In this document: one piece after another, positions 47,521 to 57,610 of the stretch
How positions within the stretch are numbered: position 1 is the first letter of the stretch
How the letters are laid out: every line of letters begins with the position of its first letter
Source of the DNA: Phoronis australis
Taxonomy: Eukaryota > Phoronida > Phoronidae
NCBI GenBank assembly: GCA_002633005.1
Contig: NMRA01000001.1
Coordinates: 1,089,755-1,153,754 of the forward strand
Reading direction: 5' to 3'
Length of the DNA stretch: 64,000 nucleotides
Program-made: the position numbers and the translations under genes
Notes under the pieces: model-generated
What the model was told of the DNA's origin: nothing
The model's input: only the letters and a program-made list of their open reading frames with translations
Database searches by the model: none

Positions 47521-47694
47521 CAGTGGCGGATCTAGGATGTCACAAGGGGGGAGCAACATTCTGTCTGTAAACATTTGCGCAAAGCACGATTGTAGATGCG
47601 CATAGCACCGGGGGGGAGGTCGGGAGGGGGGTTTGCCCGAACTCACGACCTGACGGATCGTAGAGCGGCGCGTGCTTAACCCCTGCACCACCAC
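47521..47694 (-). mobile_element. tRNA-headed SINE-like element
   Basis: On the minus strand from 47694 the sequence begins GTGGTGGTGCAGGGGTTAAG, an A-box-like stretch, followed about 30 bases on by a B-box-like GAGTTCGGGCAAACC and then a G/C-rich body. The distal end reads CAGTGGCGGATCTAGG on the plus strand, a motif shared with the elements at 48.2, 51.3 and 55.2 kb. Confidence 0.55.
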
Positions 47695-48133
47695 GATTTA
47701 ACTACTAATTAGTTACTAAAGACCTACTTGATTATGATCCACAGCGTTTGCGCGCGAAACTTTCTTCTTTTTGTTATGTTTATTACACTTTTTATATTTT
47801 GTGCAATCAGTTCGTAACAAATTTGTTGTATTTAAAACAGTCTTCAATTGCCCAAAAGATCGTCATTCAGATTCCATTTTCTTTATGATGAAGTAACTTT
47901 CTTCATTGCACAGTGAAGCAGACGACGGAAACGGAGTGGTGTGCTTGTTAGTACGCAGTGCCACTGCCGGTCGCCTGGGATATCGCGGGATCGAGAGCCT
48001 ATACTTAGCCATAGTTCCATTACGATTGAGCTGTGTTCCGAATATTTGACACTTGAAATTGGATCTGAGCTCCTGCCCCCCGAACACACTAAAACTGCAC
48101 ACATTTCAATCTTGTTTCCGCCGTATAATTTTA

Positions 48134-48400
48134 ATTACCGGGATTAATTAATAAACTCAACATTTCCCTACGCTCTTGCTGTTTTATTTTTTTGCGGCAG
48201 CCAAGGGGGGGGGTCCCCTGCCCTCCCCCCCTAAATCCGCCCATGATTACCGGGGTTAATTAATAAACTCAACATTTCCCTACGCTCTTGCTGTTTTATT
48301 TTTTTGCGGCAGCCAAGGGGGGGGGTCCCCTGCCCTCCCCCCCTAAATTCGCCCATGATTACCGGGGTTCAGTAATTAATNCCCCCCCCCCCCCTAAATC
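48134..48400. repeat. 112-bp tandem duplication with G/C homopolymers
   Basis: Two nearly identical 112-bp units (48134-48245 and 48246-48357) and a partial third that contains an N before a C-run. Each unit ends in a stretch of G, CCCTGCCCTCCCCC and AAATCCGCCCATG, the reverse complement of the GGCGGATTTAGG motif of the family at 51.3 and 55.2 kb. It lies 190 bases upstream of the FBXO28 start codon. Confidence 0.8.
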
Positions 48401-48589
48401 CTCCTATGTGGTGAATGGGACCCGATCGCTACTAACGTCGAAAGTTGATCAAGACAGTGTACAAAGTTGCGTGTGTGCGTGCGTGCATGGCGTGTTTGCG
48501 TGTTTCCAGTCATCGGTCTGCCTTGTGCGGCACCTGACGGAAAATGTACAAATATCACTTTTGTAACTTCTTTGTTAGAGATATCCAAT

Positions 48590-51500
48590 ATGGCTGAATC
48601 GAGTGAACGAAATTTGCTCCAAATGCCTTCAGAAATAATTTCCCACGTCTTATTATACTTGCCATATGACCAGATAAGCAACGTAAGATTGGTAAGTCTA
48701 CGTAAATTTTATGTGAATATTTCTTTTTATCTCGAAATTGAGCCATTTTTAACCTCGAACACGGCCGTCATCTCGCCTGTGCTAGTATAGCAGTGTAGCT
48801 AGGCATCCTGAGCTATTTTGGTACTAACTATCACTATGAATCAATGATAGCCCTCTCGTGTATTTTGCCGACCGAATGTTAGCGCCAGGAGCTGCAGATA
48901 ACTTTTGAGTAAAAATATTCAGAAAACCAGATAAAAAGTTCAGACTAACCCGTCAACTTTGTCCTTAGATGTTCTTTAATCCTTTACTCTTTTAATTAAG
49001 TTACATTCGATCGATTACCACCAGGGGCAGGGCAGAGGTAGAGTCTTATTCATCAGTGCAATTTTGTTGGCGTTTTTGGTAGTGTATTTACATCCAATCT
49101 GTTATTCTCAATTTTTTCTGTACACATTGTTTAGTATGCTTTATGTTATCTATCAAAAACTAGATTGGTTGAGCATTCCCATTACAGGGTTATTGCATCT
49201 ACGCCTTTGGCGTCCACAGGCAATGTATTGTCTACACCTTTGCTTGCCATTGTCAGAGCCAAGAAACTGTAACTGCTCCCTCTGTTGTTGCATTTAACCA
49301 TAAGATCAACTCTTACATTTGCAGGTGAGTAAGAAGTTCGATGCAATATGCCAACAACTGCTGAATCAAGGCTTCAGCCAAGTGGATAAATATCACAGTT
49401 ATGTGCAGAAGGAAGTAAAGGCACAGTTGCCACGACGAGAGTCGGAGCGACGAGTACACCACCTCGCCAGACATGTTGACATTCTGTCGGCCATTGAAAC
49501 ACGCCTGTCTCTTCTCAGCATGACGTACATGAAATATGTCACATCAGGAATCTGCTGCTTTATTCCTGGCAAGGTATAAAGTTGGATTTGTTTGATTGGC
49601 CATTATGTTCTGTTTGTGTGGGGAACACAGAGCTGAACTCATTTTTTTAATCACATACCACGTACTAGTATACCGAATATGAAATAAACGGAGTGTAACC
49701 ATTTGCTTTCTTGCTGATATCATGATGACTTGGAAGGCTGTGGCTTGAGGTTTTCAATCTGGGGCAAGGACGTGGGCACGGACCAGGGACAATTTCCCTG
49801 TTGAGCTAATTATTGTCTCTTTTCATTGTAGGTCATTGATGAAATCTTTAGTGTTCTGAGATATTTGAAAGCAAATCAGACACCGCCTCACTCACATGAA
49901 TTGCTCCGGGAACTGCGTGACATCTCATCCATGGCCATGGAACACTTTGACGAGAAGATTGCCCCCAGGTTCAGAGGTCAAATAAAATCAACCAATCAAA
50001 CGTCAATGAGTGAACCTCGACCTGGTAAGTGACATTGAGTCTGTGAAATCAAAAACTATTTGTGGTGAATTTTAAGTCTTCTACCTTGTAGTCTTTCATG
50101 TTTGTTTTTGATTTTTATCTGAATCTGTTCTAACTGAATCACTAAATAATTTGATCCGTCCGGTAGATACACTGAGTGGGTAGTAGTGGGTTCGTTTTCG
50201 CAGAGACAAAAATAGACGAACCTCATCAACATCTATTCTCAAACTAATTTCAAAAGGCCTATTGTGTGTGAGCGACACCCATAATTTACAAACGTCTGCA
50301 AAGTTCAAGCCAACATTTGGACTAGTTCCCCCTTCAAGCCCAAAATGATATCATGACTTTCTGACTTGCACTCTTCTTTGATATTTGTTTTGTTTTTTGT
50401 TTTGCTTTGTAATACCACTGCTACATCCCTATTCTTCTCTGTCAACGTTACAGGTGTGTATTCTAAATACCTCGATGGGGCTTCCAGCTGCGCCCCAGGT
50501 GCGCTGTTGCAGCAGCCAGGTGAGAAAAGAAATACGTTGAGAGTTATCAAATATCGATAAACATTTTGTGCTCACCGCAATTCTTTATTAAAGTGTGCGA
50601 GACTGATGACTGGAGTATAAGTGGGTTTGTGGCTTGTTCATGATGAACACTGGCAATATATTAAAAGTACAATGCAAGTAAAGCCAAAAAAATATCAGTT
50701 CTGGTCTCTACCCCGACTTATTTTGAGCCCTACGCTCTCCGTCTAAAAAAAAACGCCCACCTTCATCAATTTCAGCAATAGTTTCATTTTTATGAGAACT
50801 GCAAGTTAGAACACTCAAACAAGGGTATGCAAGATTTGAAATGCTATGATTCGTCAAGCGATGAGTAAAAAATCTAAATACACCTCACTTATTTGAGCTG
50901 TTGTCTTTGATTGGTACTACATGACTTTCTTGATTCTTCGTTCTTGATATTCTTTAGTTATGGTGAGGAATACCATGGGCAGACTCTATTGGTGGAGATT
51001 CATGCTACACCAGTGTATCTATTTGACAAAAATCTATCCAGCATAAATTACTTTTCAGTTTGTTTCCCCTCACGCGACTGATGGTAGCATGTGTGCATAA
51101 CTCAAAACATTCTATTTTTTAAAATGCACACTTTCCACGGTGGTTAAAATCCTGGAAACGAAATATTTTGCAGCATAAATGAGTGTGCCCTGACAATCAA
51201 ATGTGGAAAAATAAGTCCTTGTACCCACCGGCCGACCCATCTGAGAAGTCTGAAGTAAAGCAAGGGAAATGAATGTTTCAGGGCCAATGGTGGATTTAGA
51301 GGGGGACCAAGGGGGCCTGGCCCCCCTCCTAAAACTCTAGATTTCATTTGGCAGTTTGGGGGTGCGAATGTCTGATGGNTCTGATGGGCAAAACCATGCA
51401 TAATACTCTGCCCAGGCCCCCCCGAACTCAAAATCCTGGATCCGCCCCTGAGGGTTACGTCATTTGGATGGCGAGTGTTCTTTGAAACTTCCGAAAACAT

Positions 51501-52113
51501 TACAAAGTCCATACCCTTAACGGAAGGAGTGCAAAGTGTGGATATGTTGGTCGTATTGTAACACGTTTGTCTATTTTTCTGTGACAATTCCACAGCCACA
51601 AAACTGTGAGCTACTACCTCAGTCTATCTTCCAGGAACATCAAATGATGGGCTCCCTGCCACCCCCGTTCCTCAAATGAGATTTCCGTCATTACGTAAGG
51701 ACATCATGCGATTGCAACAACAGATGCGAGCATGCTCCTCAGCTCTAATTACATCCAAAAAAGACGTGGCAGACGTCAAGAAGAAACTGGGTGAACAAAA
51801 CACAAAAATTCAGGACCAAAATAAGAAAATCGTAGATCAGAATCGACTCATAGCTGAGCAGTTTACGAAGATTGCTGAGCAAGATCAAAAAATCAGTGAC
51901 CTGACACAGAGACTTACCGAGTACGGTCACAAATTTGTGAGCACCGAGCAGCAACTTAGAGAGGGCGAAGAAGTGTTAGTAAAAGATGCTAAAGATCGTA
52001 GAAATAAGGAAACCAAATGTCGTCCACTGAAGAAGCGAAAATGTGCTCAGAAATCTGACGCTTATGAATGTGAGACACCTATAGCTAAACGTACCCGTGC
52101 TAGGTTAACTTAG
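48590..52113 (+). CDS. FBXO28: FBXO28 orthologue, SCF ubiquitin-ligase F-box protein (5 exons)
   Basis: FBXO28 is the substrate receptor of an SCF ubiquitin ligase, found in the nucleus and on mitotic kinetochores in vertebrates. Exons are 48590-48691, 49325-49573, 49832-50024, 50454-50519 and 51635-52113; phases agree and give 1,089 nt, 362 aa, against about 368 in human. Residues 9-34 are the F-box (LLQMPSEIISHVLLYLPYDQ), which would bind SKP1. Residues 60-170 hold the family's conserved core: QLPRRESERR, a Thr/Leu-rich ETRLSLL segment, CCFIPGKVIDEI and LRDISSMAMEHFDEKI. Residues 215-310 form a glutamine-rich coiled coil with repeated I-x2-Q units. The lysine/arginine-rich tail (PLKKRK, AKRTRAR) is a likely nuclear localisation signal. 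The frame is open upstream to ATG 48467, but the extension shows no similarity, so I prefer 48590. AATAAA at 52898-52903 may be its polyadenylation signal. Confidence 0.95.
50690..50790 (+). repeat. Dispersed repeat shared with 35095-35215
   Basis: TCTGGTCTCTACCCCGACTT followed by ATTTTGAGCCCTACGC matches TCTGGTCTGTACCCTGACTC and ATTTTGAAACCAATGC in CEP152 intron 23, and both are followed by A-rich sequence and an ATTTCTGCA- or ATTTCAGCA-like block. The family is unidentified. Confidence 0.4.
51285..51450. mobile_element. MITE-like element of the GGCGGATCYAGG family
   Basis: The left end is CAATGGTGGATTTAGAGG. The right end, reversed, is CAGGGGCGGATCCAGG, with G/C homopolymers inside both ends (GGGGGCCTGGCCCCCC and GCCCAGGCCCCCCC). 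It lies in FBXO28 intron 4 and contains an N at 51379. Target duplication is unclear. Confidence 0.55.
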
Positions 52114-52897
52114 GCTCATATTCTTGTTCAATTTCTCGTCCTCTCATACTGTAGTAAGTAATGCTTGCTTTACTTGTTTGTGTAGTTAACAAACTGGTAT
52201 TCTTAAAGTGCCAGCCAATCGCTATGACTATTAAATGCGAGTCATCAAAGATTTGTAGAAGTGCTAAAATCATGAACTCGAGAAATTGATTAAAAAAGGT
52301 TCTGCAATATCCATTGATAATGGCAGAATGTTGAAGTTTGCCATGTTGCTAGGTCAGTGGGCTATAAAATAGTTTGTGTACAAAAAATTAATGTGCTACG
52401 CCACTGACAGTTTATGTGTAACAGGTGGTTTTAGTTATTATATAATATATTTTGCTATCACGATGCCATCAAGTCACCGTGGATTGTTTTGCGCTGGGAT
52501 GTTCTGGTGATTCACACAAACTCTAATGTCACAAAATGTTCGTGAGTAAGAGAAAGTGTGTTCCATCTTAGCTAACTCGGCCTGTCATGAAGACCAAAAT
52601 TTGAAATTTGCAGAATTCACCTTTGTAGTCTCATGAAGAGTTCTGTTCGTTATTATTTGTTTATGGTGTTTGATGATATATTCATATGTTCATTATATTT
52701 TGGTTAAAAACCCTTCAGTCATTTTATTAGTTGCAAAGAAACTTGTGGGATGATTTTGTTTTTGATATAAAGCCAAGTGACATGTCAAAATGTCCAAACT
52801 TGTTTACTCTTTAATAGTAATATGAAATTTTGTTAAATGGTTCTACACTGACTGTAATTCAATACGCTCAAGATCTCAAATAAGATGTGTCGTATTT

Positions 52898-52903
52898 AAT
52901 AAA
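52898..52903 (+). terminator. Candidate polyadenylation signal of FBXO28
   Basis: AATAAA 785 bases after the FBXO28 stop, within AT-rich, exon-free sequence. Confidence 0.35.
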
Positions 52904-53149
52904 ATTTGCCTCATGGAAGGGCTATTCCTTAAAAACAGTTGTAATGTTAGAAAAAATCATTGATGGTGTATGACTACGAGTTTGTGTTTTGAATATTTTG
53001 CTAACCTGTGAGAAATCTTACTTAAATCCCTTCAAAAGTGCTTGTAGTCTGTAAAGATTTTCTGCTGGTGATGTGACCCAAATTGAGGATAACGTAATGG
53101 ATTATAGAATGAAGTAGTTCTTAAAATGAGCTGGCGAAGAAAACATCCT

Positions 53150-54520
53150 TTTTATTCACCCACGTATTTGTATGTGGGTGCATATCGCTGTCGTCTCTGT
53201 CTGGGCATCCGACATCCGCTGCTGTATCTCCTAAACCCCTTTGCCAGATCTCAATGAGATTTGTCAGATGTGTTCCTATGAAGCTGACTACAGGTGACGA
53301 CAGACCGCCCCTCTTTTTCTTTGGAGCTCCTTGGATAAATTTTCACAAAATTTGACAAATAGATTTCTGTTTAGGAGATGACAACAGCTTTCCATTTTCT
53401 GATGGATTTGATGTATTCTGTGCCACCTAGTGTGCATTTATGAAGACACCTCTAAATCTGCCAAGCAGTTCAAAGGATCATTGTGAAAGTTGGCATATGT
53501 GTTTGTGATGAGAAGACCGCTGTGACCTTGAGTTTGACACGCCCTAGTAGCGTTTTTGTGTGTGCACCTGTTTCTCCTCAATCCTTTGAATGATCTTTGT
53601 GAAATCAAGCAGATGTGTTCCCATGGAGTGGACAAAGAAGACTACGAGTTCCAGACAAATCCAACTGTTACTGTGCCCCCTAGTGGCAATTTTAGTTTAC
53701 TTACATTTGCCTCTGTATCTTCAGTTTCTGGATAGATTTTCATGAAATTGTGGCAGTTGGGATTCTTTTAAGGAGATGACGATGCCATTCAGTTTTGTAT
53801 GGATTCGATACATTTTTGCGCCATCCAGTGGTCATTTTTGTTTTTTCTAATCTTTTTTGCACTTCATACTTAATCCACCAAACTGCCCAAAGGATCATTC
53901 TTAAAACCTAGCAAATGTGCTCCTTATGAGAAGATGGTGGGTGACATTGATTTTTAGAAGAGTCTGAGAACTGTGGTGCCCACTAGTGGGATTTTTTTTG
54001 CTTCCACGGCTGTATCTCCTTTGCAGGATCTTTGTGAAATTTTGCTAGTGTTACCCTATAAATGAGTCAACGTCTGCCCACGTTTTCAACAACCCTGACT
54101 ACCGCTGTGCTTCCTAATAGCAATTTTAGTTCCTGTTTGCCTCAATCTGTATGTTAAGTGCTCTTTGAGAGTTTTTCATGTAATTTGGCAAATATTTCTA
54201 CTGAAAAGCATGACCAACATGGCTTTTTAGATGGGTACACCTCCTGTAGTGCCCCCAAGTGGCATTTTCTGCTTTTGCTGCTTATCTCCCAAAATTTTGG
54301 CGTCTTCCTATGAATTTGACCACAGATGGACAGATTGGACTACTGCTTGGCCTGCTAATGGCAGTTAATTTTTCATGTTTCAAGTTCTTTGACAGATTTT
54401 CATGACATTTAAGAAATGGTTTTCTATTCAGAAGGCGATGATACCTTCTCATTTTTGGACAGGTGCGACACATATGTAGTCAGCACCATTTAATGGCCAT
54501 TTTTAGACTTAAATTACGTA
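53150..54520 (+). repeat. Degenerate ~140-bp tandem array
   Basis: About nine diverged units. Each carries TGTATCTCC-like, GGATCTTTGTGAAATTTGGC-like, GTGTTCCTATGA-like and GTGCCCCCTAGTGGCATTTT-like blocks in the same order. The CCTAGTGG landmark recurs at about 53426, 53543, 53679, 53825, 53982, 54113, 54253, 54355 and 54489 (spacing 100-157, typically 130-146). No frame stays open through the array, so it is noncoding, probably an old satellite-like or composite repeat between FBXO28 and the kelch gene. Confidence 0.75.
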
Positions 54521-55184
54521 AATCTCACTAGAAGCCTCCCATTTGCAGCTGTGGCTACATTTCAATGCTCAGTGTTCTTCTTGTTGAAGAAATAAATGTA
54601 CCAACCTGGCGTACTTTCAGTAACACTGGGACCTAGCTAAAATCTAGACATTAAGTCATGTGATCTCATTTGAAATACACGGAAGTATCTCACATAATCT
54701 AGGGAAGTCTTGCTTTTTAGCGAGGTCCTCGCGTAACTGAACGCACGCCTGGATCAGCTGTTAAGGAAATTGCACGAGTATCGATTATCAATTCAGTGAT
54801 ATAAGCAATGCATGTGCAATCTGTGTCCAAGCAATCTGTTACAGTGAATCCTGTTAGGGCTTAGGATTGCTATGATAATGCCGCTACAAAGCTCTGTATT
54901 ATCCGTTGCTTGCACTTTTAATGGGATACTTGTTTTTCCTACCAGTCTTGTGCAATATTATTTGATGTGTTTTTGTTTTGTTTTGTTCATATAAATCTGT
55001 AATTATTTTTTCTAGCTGCAGCATCAAATACATAGTATTAGCAACAAGTTTCATGACTCTTAGTGGGCAAGTTCACTTTTTCCCGTTTGACTAAGTACTA
55101 TAATAACCGTCATCCACAATGTTCAACAAAAATGGAATGCTAACATATATTTAAGGTTATGTAGGACCATAGAATAATGTCCTA
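54521..55184. other. Gene-free stretch
   Basis: No open frame or repeat recognised. Confidence 0.5.
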
Positions 55185-55800
55185 ATTTGGCTAAAGTTGG
55201 AACATCATGTCTAAGAACAGTGGCGGATCTAGGATACCATAAGGGGGGGCCCAACATATTGTCTCGGGGAATCGGGCAAAGTGCTATTGTATGTGCAGCG
55301 CAGACCCGAAGATGCGGGAACCGGGTATGACGTGAACCATCTGTTCAGGGAATCTACTGGTGGTCTAAAAAAAAAGAAAGAAAAAAGGGAACGCCGTGAT
55401 CTGGGGCACCCCTTCTCCGCGTCCTAGTTACTTACTCAATATTTCCTCGTGCTTCACGCTGTTGCTGTTCCATTTTTGCTTACGGNAAGAAATAGAAAAT
55501 TGTATTCATATGAAACTTTCAGTTACTGCCATGCTTCATGCACTGTCCTCACTTTTAAATTGCTCCACTTTGGATGAGGGGCTACGAAAAGTTGCATAAA
55601 ATGAAATAACATAGAAAAGTGAAACGGTATTGTTGTGATTTCATCTTGAAATTTGTTCATGTTATTGATACCGTTGTTTTTCTGTGGTTGTATCTTTTTT
55701 GCTAAATTTTTACTAAAAGTCGTGGTTATGTGACCCAGTCAATAGCAGATTGATAACAAGTCGGAAATCAAGTTCTGTAGGCTTTCTGCTTTCACAAATT
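55185..55800 (+). repeat. Dispersed repeat family D, copy split by an insertion
   Basis: 55185-55217 and 55487-55800 together align with 8975-9368 in order. The middle, 55218-55486, is foreign to the other copy. Confidence 0.6.
55218..55486 (+). mobile_element. Element inserted into repeat D (GGCGGATCYAGG family)
   Basis: It begins CAGTGGCGGATCTAGGAT, identical to the end of the SINE-like element at 47521, followed by a G-run. It ends at an N (55486). AAGAA lies close to both borders and may be the target duplication. The interior includes an A/G-rich tract and a GC-rich part with no coding similarity. Confidence 0.6.
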
Positions 55801-57610
55801 GTATACTTTGGTTGAGTTTCAGACTTGGAACAAAACACTGGTTACTTCCAGCTATGCCTATTGATAATCAGTCCTACAAAATTTATTTTAAATAAAATTT
55901 AATAGGTGAGTGTAAAAATATCAAAATTTCAAAACCCAATATTCCTGAAATAAGCTTAAGATGTTAATTGTTTTTTTCTATGTATAGTATTTGGTACAGT
56001 GTACATAGATTAGATGGTATACTGGTACATTATAAAATAACAATAAAAGTCATAGCCATCACATGGACCGTAATTTTTTTTTAAATTGACGAATTGAATT
56101 TGCATATCAAGTCTTATCCAACTGTACTGTGTTTGTATTTGAGTAAGACAAAAATCAAGTTATTTGAACTAGTCCATTATCTAAAATCCTAATGTGTGAC
56201 TTATTCCCAAGGCAAAAATCTGACTTGCACGGATTTGACTAGTGCAGGATTTTTTACAGTCAAGAAATTAAATTACCTATGCTTAGCCTTCCAAACTTGT
56301 GTACAATTAAAACATTCACAAAATGTTTCTAAAACACAAACACCATTACATAGAAAACAGTCATAAAATAGACTCCATAACCTCTAAACTTAATTACATA
56401 TCTTGTAAAACAACGGTTGTGTACTTGTATGACGCTACCAAAAATATTTAATACTTATTGGACACAAACATGACAGTCACATAATTAGTACCAAGACCTA
56501 CAGATGTCTCTAGTCGTATGTTTTAGCACAGGCTAATGCACAATTTTCTGATACCATACTTATACCACAATTCATGATTTTCCAAGCAAGGAACCTTACC
56601 ATTCATACATTAAAGGAAACAAAACACATGGAAGGGTCAAGGGTTATTGTTAGCACCATCCACTTTTGTCTTAATAATGGCAATGTGAAGAGACTACAAT
56701 GACTCTTCTTGCTTTTTTCTCACATCAAAAAAAAAGAATTTTTTGGAAACAGTCGTCATGTCAACCAAGTTGATATACAGATGAACAGCACCTACATGCT
56801 ATGTAACTATGTAAACTTATCACTGGTCCGTGAATGTTTCCAACTTTTTGTTCACTTTCAGGGAAAAGTGTATGGTGTGTATACTTGTAAAGATGGAGAT
56901 AATTGTGAATGGTTTACAATGCTGTCACTTAAATAGTCTAGTTAAAACACACAAAAACCTGAGACGAAGCTGATAACTTTCAACACCAGGCAATATTCGA
57001 AAACATTTATATCTGGTAAAAAATCGCTAAAATATAATATTAATACCAAAATCGTGGGCTATGAGTAGAAAAATAAACAAATTAAAATCAATTGGGGACA
57101 CAAAAGGAATGACAATGTGATTTGTATATTGAGTAGGTGACCCACTATAAATAACATCATATATTACTATTGAATTAACTAAAAAAGTGACTAGGTCAAG
57201 TCATCATTTTGACATGCTGAACATCAGAAATGATGCCATAAACTTTATTGTAGTGAACGCTGTACTAGCTGGAACGTCTCCTAGATGATCATACGAAAAG
57301 TCCTACTTCATTCCAAATTTGGATCATGGACACTGTGCAGTGTGTGCCAACTTTTTGTGCCCTTACCAGGGCTGTGTTCCATAGACCCATGATAATGGCA
57401 AGATAAGCCAATGTGACCATATGCTTCACTTGTAATGCACGATAATATCTTGCGAAGACTTTAATGTGTGAAGTTGTATTTTTGCACGATTGTTGCACCT
57501 AGGGAACGCAGCCCAGTTTTCAGCAATGGTTTCTACTTCTACTAAGTTCCAAATCCTAAGTTGAGTCCTCAGTCAAGACTTCAGACCCAAGTAAATTTAA
57601 TATTGACAGT
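55801..57610. other. Intergenic region 3' of the kelch gene
   Basis: AT-rich sequence with no supported exon. TTTATT at 57244-57249 (AATAAA on the minus strand) lies 362 bases past the kelch stop and may be its polyadenylation signal. Confidence 0.45.

Noticed and set aside
48467-48589. In-frame N-terminal extension of FBXO28
   Set aside because: Open reading continues to an ATG at 48467, but the sequence (GT/CG-rich, cysteine-containing) has no counterpart in FBXO28, and the ATG at 48590 is followed at once by conserved F-box sequence.
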